Of a stretch of 64,000 nucleotides of DNA, positions 23,995 through 34,334 are shown piece by piece. The first letter of the stretch is position 1. The number at the start of each line of letters is the position of its first letter. Both the position numbers and the translations under genes were made by a program. The DNA is from Thuidium tamariscinum (Eukaryota > Streptophyta > Bryopsida > Hypnales > Thuidiaceae): positions 18,742,501-18,806,500 of the forward strand of contig OX344754.2 in the NCBI GenBank assembly GCA_947034885.2, read 5' to 3'. The notes under the pieces were generated by a model. The model was not told the DNA's origin. It did not search any database and was given only the letters and a program-made list of their open reading frames with translations.

Positions 23995-25308
23995 TACAAT
24001 GAAGAGTTGAAAATAAAAACATCACTAAGATTCTCATAAAGTAACTATGCGTATATATGATTGAATATGCAATTACACATTGTTTGTATAAAGAAACTAC
24101 CAAACTCTTCTAGGATTTTAGTGGAAGTTAGTAGAATACTCTAAAATCTCCAAAATGCATCTTTTTTACACATGAATAAATTATGAATTTTCACAATACA
24201 AAAAAATTAGTATCCTACAGCAATATCGTACAAATTAGATAGAAATTTGTAAAAACTATCACCTTAAGAAAAGGATCACAATTGGATTCACTTACTCAAA
24301 TAGAAAATTCTATACCTCTAAGATTATACAACACTCAACACTTTTCAATTTTGTTCATAAAAATTAAAGCTACTAATGGTTAAATAGAAACACAAGAATT
24401 GTGCTTGAAGTTGAATTTTAGACTTCATTTGGGCATTGCATTATAGCTTCTTTTAAAAAAAATAGAACTAAAAGAAGTGGGAGAAACAAGCTAACATTTA
24501 TCTCTGAAAATCCACTTGAGATTTTGAAGCCTCACGTAAGAGTTTTGGACAAATTCTAGAGGTGTGTGTGTGGAAAGGACATTTTGGGGACATTTTTGAA
24601 CACTTCCTCTGAAATTTGTCCATAACTATTAGGTGGAGTATTGAAATCTCAAACGGATTTTTAGAGGTAAAATTTCACTTGAATCCCCAACTTTTCTTAG
24701 TTTGAAGTTTTTTGAAAGAATACAGTCTACTATGTTTAAATGAGGTCTGAAATTTGACTTTTATCACAATTCCTGCATTTCCACAACCATGAATGGAGGA
24801 GCTTTTTTTTCTCCTAAATCACATATCCCACATGGTTTGTTTCACCCACCACTACTCCACTAATATAAAGAGTTTCTCTCCTCTCCCATCTCAATCTACG
24901 ATTGGTTGTGAGGCATACATGAACATGTGGCACAAAACTCACATCAGTACTTCAATTTTCTTCTTGAAAATCTTGTGTTCTATAGCATTCTCATCTACTT
25001 TGTTAGAAAAATCAAATTTAAACAGGAATTGGAAGTAGATTGATGGGTCCTCAGAAGGGTGAGGAGCAGCCCCTTGATCTGCCCGCATCCCATCCCTGCC
25101 CCAAAAGAGGCTCGATAGGGACATTCTGTCTAACCACGCCCCCTGTAAATGCACCTAAAATTTTACTAACAGCAGGTGGGAACATACCCTTACTTGCTCC
25201 GAGACTGACTTGGAGATGACTCATTCTTGGAGGCGATGACAGGAAAAAGGTCGACATAAAGACAACAGAAAAAAAAGGCAACAGACAAGCGTTAGAGCAG
25301 CCCACATC

Positions 25309-25515
25309 AACATGCCATAACTGTTCTCTAAATGTTGAGTACCATTGATGTTTTATGTTAGAGGAATGTCCTCCATTGATTTGCTTCGCGGTGTTGTTTG
25401 GAGGCCACTGCAACATGTCAAAACTGTCCTCTAAAAGTTTAATACCATTGATCTTCTATGTTAAAGCAATGTCCTCCATTGATTTGCTTCACAATGTTGT
25501 TTTGGGGTTGCTCTA
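25309..25515 (+). repeat. Tandem duplication of about 100 bp
   Basis: Two head-to-tail units beginning CAACATG and sharing ACTGT, TACCATTGAT and AATGTCCTCCATTGATTTG, then GTTGTTT. Divergence is moderate. It lies just outside the right end of Harbinger-like copy 1. No gene is apparent. Confidence 0.7.
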
Positions 25516-25654
25516 TTTGGAAATTGTGTATTGATATGATACTAGAATCATGTTTTTATATTGATTGTGCTTCATCTCTTGAGAAGAGACCATATCTTGT
25601 TGTGGATCCCAAGAAATGGATTCAATTTTAGACTTATCTCTTAGTGATGGAAGC

Positions 25655-25891
25655 CATAACATTCAGTAGCACTCTGCAAGGTTGCCTTTCCAAGGACGGA
25701 ATGGTGTGGAATATCCCACATCATTCCATCCAAAAGGATGAAATGGTGTTGGATATTCCACACCAAATCAATAACTTTTATTCAGTAGCAAGGCAAAGAA
25801 GCAACGTGTTAGAGTTTAAGCTTGAAATTTGTGGATGACTCTGCTTGCTTGGTAAAAAAGGCAAAGTCTCTTCTTGCTACTGAATGTTATG
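25655..25891. mobile_element. MITE family A, copy 1 (2-bp duplication GC)
   Basis: A 237-bp element with ends CATAACATTCAGTAGCA and TTGCTACTGAATGTTATG, flanked by GC on both sides (25653-25654, 25892-25893). The interior holds two near-palindromes of the type GGTGTGGAATATTCCACACC and an internal extra copy of TATTCAGTAGCAAGGC. Copies 2 and 3 lie at 31119-31291 and 34057-34249. Confidence 0.8.
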
Positions 25892-25893
25892 GC

Positions 25894-27043
25894 GTCCTTC
25901 TGTCCCTGCGGAAGATTACAAGTGAGGAACCAAAATAAATTTTAGTCTTTTCCCAAATTATTGTATACCTTATTTAGATTATTGCAGTTCAAGAATTGCA
26001 AGCTAAAATGTTGAAGAGGTGTAGATAGGGGATACAATTGGGAAAGAGGTGATAATGGATATGTCTGATTACCTTGAATTGCATACTTTCATCGGAAGAA
26101 ATATAGAAAGATAGTAACTTTCAATTGACTATATAATTATGTAAACAAGCAATGTAGACTTCATTTTACATAATGTTGGAATAGGCTATGGATGGATTCT
26201 TGTAGTGCCAAAACAATTGACATATATTGATGAATTTTGGACATTAAAAATGCAGCCAAAATTCAAATTGCAATAAAATATTCAATTTTACAAAAAAAAA
26301 TTCAAATTCCCTATTGGAATTAAAACTAGAAAAATAGACCTTCATTTCATTAGTTGGGGCTCAAACTCAAAAAATGTCATTTTCAAGGAGAAATTTCAAA
26401 TTTTCTCAATTTCTCAAAACACACTAAAATGGCAAATTTTGCCATCCGTTTTCCATAATTATTTCTAAATTACATGAAAACAAACCTTAGTTAAACTACA
26501 CACTCAATTGGAGACTCTTCATAACTCAACATGAAAGGTCTTTCAAAAAAATATAGGTGAAAAAACTACTCTTGAATCCCTCTACCGGCCCAAGAAAGTT
26601 TGCCAAATGCCAAAAAATGGTGCTAGCAGCGTTCCTGGGTTAAACATTATGAACCACTAATCTTCTTCTTAGAAGGAAGATCAATGGTCTGTAATGTTCC
26701 ACGTGTTGCTTTGAAGTGCAGGCATGGGGATGCTCTTCCCACATGAACTCTGCAAAACAACAGGATTTGTAATCAGGTGTTGCACACTCCTGGGATTTGA
26801 AAATGCCAATCCCACCTCATGCATGGGAACACTGGCACTTAGTGTGTGGATTCATAGCAAAAACATGCACACCATTGAGCTCTCAACAACAATATGCCAA
26901 TGCTGGTCACAAGAGTCCTGACAAGTCTTGTGAAGCTAACCACCAATGTTGCCTAGTACTTCACTGTTACACAGTGGAATTGGGGGATGGTTGCAATTTG
27001 AAAACATTGGAAAAAAAATTGGTGAAAAAGTCTATGTAACATG
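25894..27043. other. AT-rich, no gene seen
   Basis: Open frames near 26720-27040 have no domain. The sequence GCGTTCCTGGGTTAA at 26627-26641 looks like an isolated end of a TTAA-type transposon, but no partner end was found. Confidence 0.4.
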
Positions 27044-27415
27044 AAAGCCAACACCCTATAGTCAACTTGTAGATTGACTTATTTCCAACCAAAGAATGTG
27101 TTTTTTCTCCTTTTCAAGGTTGGAATTTATAAGCTCATGACATGTGTTCCAGAGTAGTGGGAAAGAAAGTACAGTACAAAGCAATCCATGGAAAAATAGT
27201 CTCCTTGAATGATCAGACTTGGAAAAGTCTAGAAACTGGCTATAGAGAGAAAACCCAACTGGGTGAAACTGGCTACAGGTCTAGAGCACTTTTTGCCTGC
27301 AATCCTTGTCATCTCTATCATTGCACCTTTTAATATATTTGCTTTGCTTTGTGCTACACCAAACCATATCTAGAGTTGCTTATTTGATCCAGCACATTGT
27401 AGGTGGTGTCACCTT
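27044..27415 (-). mobile_element. MITE family C, copy 3 (inverted)
   Basis: Read on the minus strand it follows the copy at 12548-12947 block by block: TAAGGTG.CACCAC, GATCCAG.GT, GCAATGATAGA.ATGA, ACTACTCTGGAACACATGT, TTGGTTGGAAATA and the final CTATAGG. It confirms that the family is about 370-400 bp long and mobile in both orientations. Confidence 0.55.
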
Positions 27416-28233
27416 AATTTCTATTTAGAGGAAAAATAGAGGAAATAAAAATAGACTTTGTACTTGAATACAAGAAAAAGAGAAAAATAGCTAGTAAAAT
27501 TCAAAAAAATTCCAAACTGTGGTATAGTGGAAACACCCAAAACCGTGCAAACAAGGAATTCAGCGTAGTTGGAGGCAGTGTTTTCTGAAAATGACATTTT
27601 TCTAGTATTAGCGAGTGAAAATCATGAATATTCAAAAATAAATAAATAAATTCCGATACAGTATGTATTTTTTACAAATTTTCAAAGTGTTGGCTCCCTA
27701 GACCTGTGAAACCGTCCAATAGATGCCCCCAAAACTGAACCCTGTGAAAATGAGCATTCAACCAACCAGAGTCTCCTATGTGTCATTCAACTGTGTCAGC
27801 TAATTGTAATTACACAACTGGCAAACACATTAAGGAAAGTCTACTTACAGAATTGGGTGAATCTATGGTCCATCCCAAGGAACATGCACGGGAATGGATG
27901 TTTTGCCCTTAACTGTTCTAGTATAACAAAAAACAAAACTCCCAGCATGCTTTGTGGCACTGTGCACATGCAATTGAAATGGTGGAGTAAATTTCATACA
28001 TTTTCTATATGTTTATGTAGCAAGAAGCAAGGACTTGCATCAATTTTGAAGATGCAATAACATAACTCTACAATTTTAAGAGGTGATAGGGCTAAAATTG
28101 TAACTTGGGCAAATCTAAAACTCACCAGATGCATACAATGAAGATACTGAAGAGATAGTCAGCAGCAAAATATTGCCCAAACAAGCATTTGATTTGAGAA
28201 TAAATCCTATTAAATCATGTTTCATAATATTAG
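27416..28233. other. AT-rich, no gene seen
   Basis: No coding signal. Short open frames only. Confidence 0.45.
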
Positions 28234-28544
28234 AAAGGTTTTGAGGGCAAGGGAGGGCTGTTTCAAGACTATTCTCTATGTTGTTCCCTATATTGTTCAG
28301 AAATTGTGAACTAGTTGATAATGCCTAAATTTTTTAATTAAAAAAATTAATTCAAACATTTTCAAAAAATATTGAAAATTTTCAGTTATTTTAAAATTTT
28401 CAAAAAAATAATAATAAATAATTTTTAAATTAATTTTCTCTTACATGGCAATTTGTTGACTATGTCAAAGTGCTCATGTCATGAGTTCCCACAATTTGGG
28501 AACTCATAATAACTCATAGTCTTTTAATGCCCTCAAATACCTTT
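28234..28544. mobile_element. MITE family B, copy 2
   Basis: Ends pair as AAAGGTTTTGAGGGCA and TGCCCTCAAATACCTTT. The interior repeats the scheme of 13500-13852: GTTTCAAG, GTTCCC, AT core, GTTCCCACAATTTGGGAACT. It is strongly diverged from copy 1. Confidence 0.5.
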
Positions 28545-31118
28545 TAATGTATAGCTGGCACCAAAGTGAACCCTATTTATCATTAGTGATTACTACTACT
28601 TTTGTATTTATAATTTTAAATAACTCAATTCAAGCAAATAGCAAAAAAAGCTACCCCCTAATGATCCATGCAACTGTCTGCATGTCTTTAGGCAACATTG
28701 TTAGACTACATTAGAAAATAATTCAATAATTTGAACTATGGCCATGCTACTAGCAAAACTAAATTGAAGGTTTCAAGGTCCTTTTCAAGGAATGAGAGAC
28801 CTTTGCAATGGGAATTTTCACACAAATATTCAAGATCAAGAAGTACGAAAATTTTCCAAAATGTTGACTAGCATTTTTTTTAAATGAATTTCCAAGCACA
28901 ATGTATTGATTATTTAATCTTAGAATGATGCAACAAATAAAAATGTATGTCATGATGTTTGACACTATAATATATATCTAGCTCTAGAGATTTTCAAAAT
29001 TTTTGAGCATCAAGTGCATTTTGCATGAATTGATTCATTTTTTTTTAAAGTTTTTTTTTTAAACATTCAATTTAATGTGAAAATTTTACAATCAATAGAA
29101 GACATGTAATCATATCTCCCAAAAACATAAATAAAAATCATAATCATTGTAAGTACTTGCAAAATAAAGTTAATAAATAAATAAATATAAGCTCAATTTT
29201 TGAAGATTAAAAGTCTTCAAAATTCAATTGAAATAGACATCTTGGCAATTGTGAACTCATTATGTTAGACTTTATTGGTGCATGTTGACCAATAGCCATC
29301 AATGAACTCTATATTTGTTAACCCCCAAAAGCCCAAGGGGTTAGGACAAAACACAAATGTGTTATAAAATATAAGTGTTACAAATTTTTTGAAGTTATTA
29401 TCAAAGAAGATAATGTAAAGCACAAAAAGTAGAAAGTATCTATACAGTCAAATTAAAAAATATATTTTTAGATTATTTTAAAATGAATTTTGAAGATATA
29501 ACTTCAAAAATTCACCAAAAATACAATTTCTATTTTTATGATTTGAAATTTTTTTTGATTGGTCAAAATTGTGTTTTTTATTGATTTGTTAAAAAATAAA
29601 AATTATTTACTAATGAGAGCATCAGTACTTCCCCCAAATAGTAAGTTTTTCAACACTAAGCAATTTTAGACACTTTGTACTATTTCTCCTTTTTTTTGCT
29701 ATAACTTTTTTTTGACCGTACTGATCTTAGTTTTGAATATCAATGTTGAAAGAAAACCCAATTTTTTCAAAACTCAAAAAAAAAAATTTGAAAAAAGTTT
29801 TTTTTTTGCCCGAAAATTCTGCCCGAAGTCAGGCAGCGACTAGAAAATGGTCATTTGAGCACTTAGGGGTACAAACCCCTAAAGATTTTTATAGCCTTTG
29901 TTTTAATTATTAATTGAACCCCAAATTTTTACATTGAATCCCTCAAATAGATATTTTTTCAATTGAGTAGACACTAAATCCTCTATAGATTTGAACTTCA
30001 TAATTGAAAAATTGGCATCTTTAACCTATAAAGTTCCTTGACTATGCTTTCACAAAAAAATGCTCTAAAATTGCAATTTCTAGTTTAAGTACCAAATTTT
30101 GGAAAAATAAACATTTTTGGACACATGTAACCATAGGATCTTGTTATATACTAGTGTGAAAAGATGTACAGAAACTTCAAAATTTCTATTGTGTAGATTT
30201 CAAGATATTAGTATTCAAATTTACAAAAATCATTTATTTGGCCTTGCAAAAAATTAGGTAGTTGTACATTATAATCTTACATCTGTATGAAAAATTGTAC
30301 AAAATGATAGTACTTCTTAGGATTCATTTTTTAAGGTAAGTTGGCTATGTACTTGAAAATTTGCAAATCACTTAGAACTATGCAACATAAAGGAAGTAAA
30401 TAGTAAATAGAAAGAAGTAGAGAATGTATTCAAAATACCAATTTGCTAAGAATTTAGTTATGAAATCAAAAAAATGCCAATCCAATGGTTCAAATGTTCT
30501 AATAAACAATGTATACCCAATGTTCTGATTTTAAAATTTTAAAATTGAGTTAAATGAAGGACTTCAAAGTTTATTTTAGAGTAGAGAATTCATAATTTCA
30601 CAAAATCAAAAACTCCTCATAACTTTTGACTCCTTGATCAAAATGGAATGATTCAAAGCTTTCTAAGCATACATAAATGAAGAAAACCAATTTCAAATTT
30701 TTGTTTCTAAAAAAGTTATTTTTTCATATCTGCCCACACTACCCAAGTTGAGAAAAAAAAAATCATGCAACAATTTTTTTAACCATGTAGTCAAAAGTTA
30801 TAAAAAAAAGTGTTGGAGTCTCAAAGATATTGTTTGTCTATACCTTCTATTAAAGTTTGGGCCTAAACTATGAAAATCTCTAGTCACACAAGTTAACTCA
30901 TAGTTACTTGTTCTTTTATGCTCCAAATTTGCCCTAGTTTAAATTCACTATTTTCGTCTTAAATTCCTAAATATCATCAAAAATTACACTAACTAGTTCT
31001 AACCAAAATATCTTTACTAGAATCATTTTATACATAATAAAATGGATTATCATTAAATTGATAGATGAAAATCAAAATTTATATTGTCTAACCTTCTTTG
31101 ATTACAAAATTACTACAG
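28545..31118. other. AT-rich stretch without a gene
   Basis: About 2.6 kb of very AT-rich DNA. The sequence GAGCATCAGTACTTCCCCC at 29618-29636 resembles a Tourist-type MITE terminus, but no matching end could be paired with it. No coding signal. Confidence 0.45.
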
Positions 31119-31291
31119 CATAACATTCAATAGCAGCCTGTCACACTGCCTTCAAGTGGATGAAATGGTGTGAAATATTCCACACCATTCAGTAATTAAA
31201 GTTGCAAACTTCAAGAAATGTCAAATGAAATTAGGTGATGGGGACTTCACAAAGGGAAAGGTAGTCCTTCTATGGGCTATTGAATGTTATG
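31119..31291. mobile_element. MITE family A, copy 2 (2-bp duplication AG)
   Basis: A 173-bp element with ends CATAACATTCAATAGCA and GGCTATTGAATGTTATG, flanked by AG (31117-31118 and 31292-31293). It holds one internal palindrome GGTGTGAAATATTCCACACC. It is shorter than the other copies. Confidence 0.75.
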
Positions 31292-32639
31292 AGAGTGTAC
31301 AATATTTAAGTGTTAAATTTTGTACTATATACAACAAATAAATCATAATTTTTATTCAATCAAAATTTGAAATTGATCTGAAAAATATATATTTATACTT
31401 TTTCAAATTTGAGCATATAATATTTGTCCATTTGGCATTAGGAAATTGGAAAAAAAAGTTTCAAATATAGAATCTATTAATATTAACCTAATTTCAAGGC
31501 ACATAATAATATGGAGTTGTACAAGAGGCATTTCCAACATAATCAATTTGCTTGCCACTGTACATTTCAGAACAAAATTAAGGTTTGCCTGTATATCCCA
31601 TGATCTGATATTTTGAAAAGATTGGATTAAAAACTCTAGAAAAGTCATACAAAAAATAATATTCAAAGGCATCTCCAGCTGTGTTTAGAAACCCTTGTAG
31701 ACTACTAAATTATACAGAGTATAATGTTCCGAACATCCATATTTTAAGAGGAAAAATGTGAGCCAACAACTAACCTTGTATTGAAATTAAAAGAATCATG
31801 GGTTAAGTCCTAAATTTTCTTACCTATTTTTTGCAAATAATCTTCAAATCTCTCATTTTCTAAAGCACTGAGTATAACTAAATCATAAAAACATTTTATA
31901 AACTTTCAATCATGCAAATTTTTGGTAGATTGCTACAAAAATTTGTAAAAACAACTTCAGTCCATTTTAGCATATAGATTGCAAGATTATAACATTTGAA
32001 GTTAGAAGAAAGGAAAATTTGGGCCTTGTTTGATAGAGTCATCATAGTTTGACTCAACTTTGTGAAGGAGTCACTATTCAACTCTGGAAACTTGAATCAT
32101 TGAATAGGTAGTTATGTTTTTTTACTTTGAATGCCAACCTTCAAAGATAATAGGGATGTAACATATACAAAAAGTCTTGCACTCAAAAGATGTCTTCACA
32201 AGAACAATTACATGAGTAAGATTTCAAATCTTATTGGAGAATTCATTTTTTAAAGAGTCAAAATTGCAACAATCAACACAATATGTCCTCCTCCAAATCA
32301 ATTAACACCCCCACCCCCCGTAAAGTTATCTCATGAATTTACACTAGAATTCAACCTAATGGTTCCAAAATGATTTTTTTCATTTTTGGAGAATAGCTAC
32401 AGTGGCAACATAAAATGTTACAGGGATGCTCCAAATTGCAACATTCATCCATTTATTGGATGTATAGTATTGTTTTCATCCAAAATTAGGCAAATTCATC
32501 TACTATTTTTTTAATCTCAAAGTCGTCTAGCAATTTCATCCAAAATTTTCAACATTTTTGAGGTGTTTTTTAGCCAAATTATTTTTTGTGGTAGCAAACT
32601 GGCACCAAGAAGAAAAAAAAATCAACCCTGGTGACAACC
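31292..32639. other. AT-rich, no gene seen
   Basis: No recognisable frame or repeat. An open frame on the minus strand at 31403-31672 has no domain. Confidence 0.45.
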
Positions 32640-32921
32640 AGCCCTTTTTTTTTTGGTGATATGGTGCCAGAAAGCACCATTACAAAAAAAAATCTTTTTT
32701 TCGCCAGAAAAGTATCGAAAAAAGTAACCTTTTTTCGCCAAAAATTTACCATTTTTATGAAAACCGTGGATGAAATCGCCAAATTTAGATGATAAAGTGT
32801 ATGAATATAACTATAAAGTATTTTTAGTGCAAAATTTGGATGAATGTAGAAATACAATGCTTCACCAAATTTTAAATGATCGCCATGTTGGCACTTTCTC
32901 AGAAAGCAAAAAAAAAGGGCT
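32640..32921. mobile_element. Mutator-like MITE with 10-bp target duplication
   Basis: A 282-bp element beginning AGCCCTTTTTTTTTT and ending AAAAAAAAAGGGCT. It is flanked on both sides by the identical 10-mer GGTGACAACC (32630-32639 and 32922-32931). A 9-11 bp duplication is characteristic of Mutator-type transposition. The interior has no ORF of note. The terminal repeat is short and partly homopolymeric, so the duplication is the stronger evidence. Confidence 0.65.
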
Positions 32922-33065
32922 GGTGACAACCCCTCCAGTTTTGTTGTTGTGTCTTTGTTACCATGGAATCTCCCAGACCCTACACCTACTTGTTGTCTGT
33001 GTGAGACCTGCGGTGTGAAAATGATTGAAGTTTGAAGTTTTTCTGAATTAGGAAATTATTTTGAC

Positions 33066-33113
33066 TTTTGTTTTTATTTTTATTTTTATTTTTATTTATT
33101 TATTTATTATTTT
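33066..33113. repeat. T-rich simple repeat
   Basis: A run of TTTTTA units passing into TTTA units. Simple sequence of no evident function. Confidence 0.8.
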
Positions 33114-33172
33114 TTGACACAAATAAATTTTGACTTTTATTTTGACTGTGGCCCAGCGACTGCAGTTACTGC

Positions 33173-33275
33173 ACACTACAGTACTGTACTGTAGTGTTTA
33201 TTAATATCTTAAGAGATTCTACACCTGGACAAGGCAGAGCTACAGTCAGAGCCAGCAAACTCTCGGCTCTGACTG
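33173..33275. repeat. Palindrome and adjacent hairpin
   Basis: ACACTACAGTAC and its exact complement stand around a single T (33173-33197). About 45 bases on, ACAGTCAGAGCC (33242-33253) and GGCTCTGACTGT (33264-33275) form a perfect 12-bp stem with a 10-base loop. Both sit in a patch richer in GC than the flanks. No gene is attached to them here. Confidence 0.7.
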
Positions 33276-33507
33276 TCCATGCCCAACGACACTTGGCAAA
33301 CTGCATGCCTTGTGGTAGAATATTCATACCCTATGGTGTTACGCCACGTAGTAAAATTAGTGGGCAAACTTCTCCTTAATTTGCTCGCAGTCTGGCTGCT
33401 TGAGTGAGTCAACTGAAATCAGTCAATCAGTGTTAAACTTATTTATTTGTTTTTTACATTTTGGACACAAATGATCAGCGTGAAAATTTTCAACTGAAGT
33501 CCAAGTG

Positions 33508-33763
33508 GAGGTTAAATCATACCATCGAAGGTGGGCCCCACAGACTGGATTTACCCCAGGGAAAACACTGAAATTTTTTATTTTTTATATTTTATATTTT
33601 TTTCAAATTCAGACTTCAGAATCAGAGACCCCAAATTCGCTCGGGGCCCTTGAACATACACAAAAAACCCAACACTAATATAAACCCCAAACTCTTGTCA
33701 ACCTCTAGTAAAATGAGATTTATCCCGCTGGGCCCACCTTTGATGGTATGATTTAACGTTCTG
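33508..33763. mobile_element. Likely MITE with GTTAAATCATACCATC inverted repeats
   Basis: Inverted repeats 33511-33538 and 33730-33757 match over 28 bases with one difference and end at GGTGGGCCC. The direct repeat CCAAGTG lies just outside on each side (33501-33507 and 33764-33770) and may be the target duplication, with a few bases between it and the inverted repeat. The interior is AT-rich and non-coding. Confidence 0.55.
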
Positions 33764-34056
33764 CCAAGTGAACCAGACCAACGGATCACTCATGTGGCAA
33801 TGATCAAGGTTAACTTACACAACTGGGACCCTCATCACTCATGCAATTTTTTTTTCACTGAAACTTATTCTTGAATTCTTTGTCCAGCCTTCAGAGTACA
33901 TTTGTTGTTTTGCAATGGATTTTCATTTGTTATTGGAAAAAAAAACTTATTCTTGCATAATTTACTTTTACAAGAAAGAGTAGGCGAAATGTGATGATTT
34001 AGACCACATAATTTCAGAAAAAATAGTTTGCTCTCTCATCTTTAATTATGAGGCTG

Positions 34057-34249
34057 CATAACATTCAGTAGCATTGGGTGGCTCTGCCTTTTGGAGGGTG
34101 TGGAATATTTGACCCCCCCAACAGTGCTTCATCAGGAACTAGTGAAGTAAGTAGACATGTGGAGGATGGAGAGGTTGTTGGGTGTGGAATATGCCACACC
34201 CTTCATTGTAGAGAAAAGACAGAGTCACAACGTGCTACTGAATGTTATG
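34057..34249. mobile_element. MITE family A, copy 3 (2-bp duplication TG)
   Basis: A 193-bp element with ends CATAACATTCAGTAGCA and GTGCTACTGAATGTTATG inside the left arm of the palindrome. Flanks read GAGGCTG and TGGGTTTTG. The right arm (about 36196-36208, opposite strand) carries the uninterrupted GAGGCTGGGTTTTG. This proves the element's ends and a TG duplication. The interior has the family's GGTGTGGAATAT.CCACACC blocks. Confidence 0.9.
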
Positions 34250-34334
34250 TGGGTTTTGCAATCAACTTGAATTTTGTCAAAAGCAATTTACACAAATCTG
34301 AAAATAATGCTAAACTTGGTAGTGTTTTTTTGGA

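Larger units (their letters stand above)
21818..25189 (+). mobile_element. Harbinger-like element copy 1, 3.37 kb, 0.8-kb arms
   Basis: Bounded by GGGTATGTTCCCACC and its complement with a 3-bp TTA duplication (21815-21817 and 25190-25192). A GGG(T/C)ATGTT-type terminus with a TWA target is the mark of the PIF/Harbinger superfamily. The first and last roughly 805 bases (21818-22623 and 24387-25189) are inverted copies of each other and look essentially identical throughout, so the element can fold into one long hairpin. The 1.76-kb loop holds a short tandem array, an AC/AT microsatellite and no transposase. It is therefore non-autonomous. Copy 2 is at 38495-49104 in the opposite orientation. 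Confidence 0.85.

Noticed and set aside
21969-25038. Identical 81-residue frames on opposite strands starting MEELFFLLNHISH
   Set aside because: They are the same piece of the inverted arms read from each side. The frame differs and ends earlier in copy 2, so it is not a gene.
26627-26641. GCGTTCCTGGGTTAA as a piggyBac right end
   Set aside because: No matching left end with TTAA was found within a plausible distance, and the neighbouring bases match neither piggyBac element.
29318-29340. TTAACCCCCAAAAGCCCAAGG as another copy of the TTAA-bounded family
   Set aside because: The similarity does not continue inward, and no second end was found.
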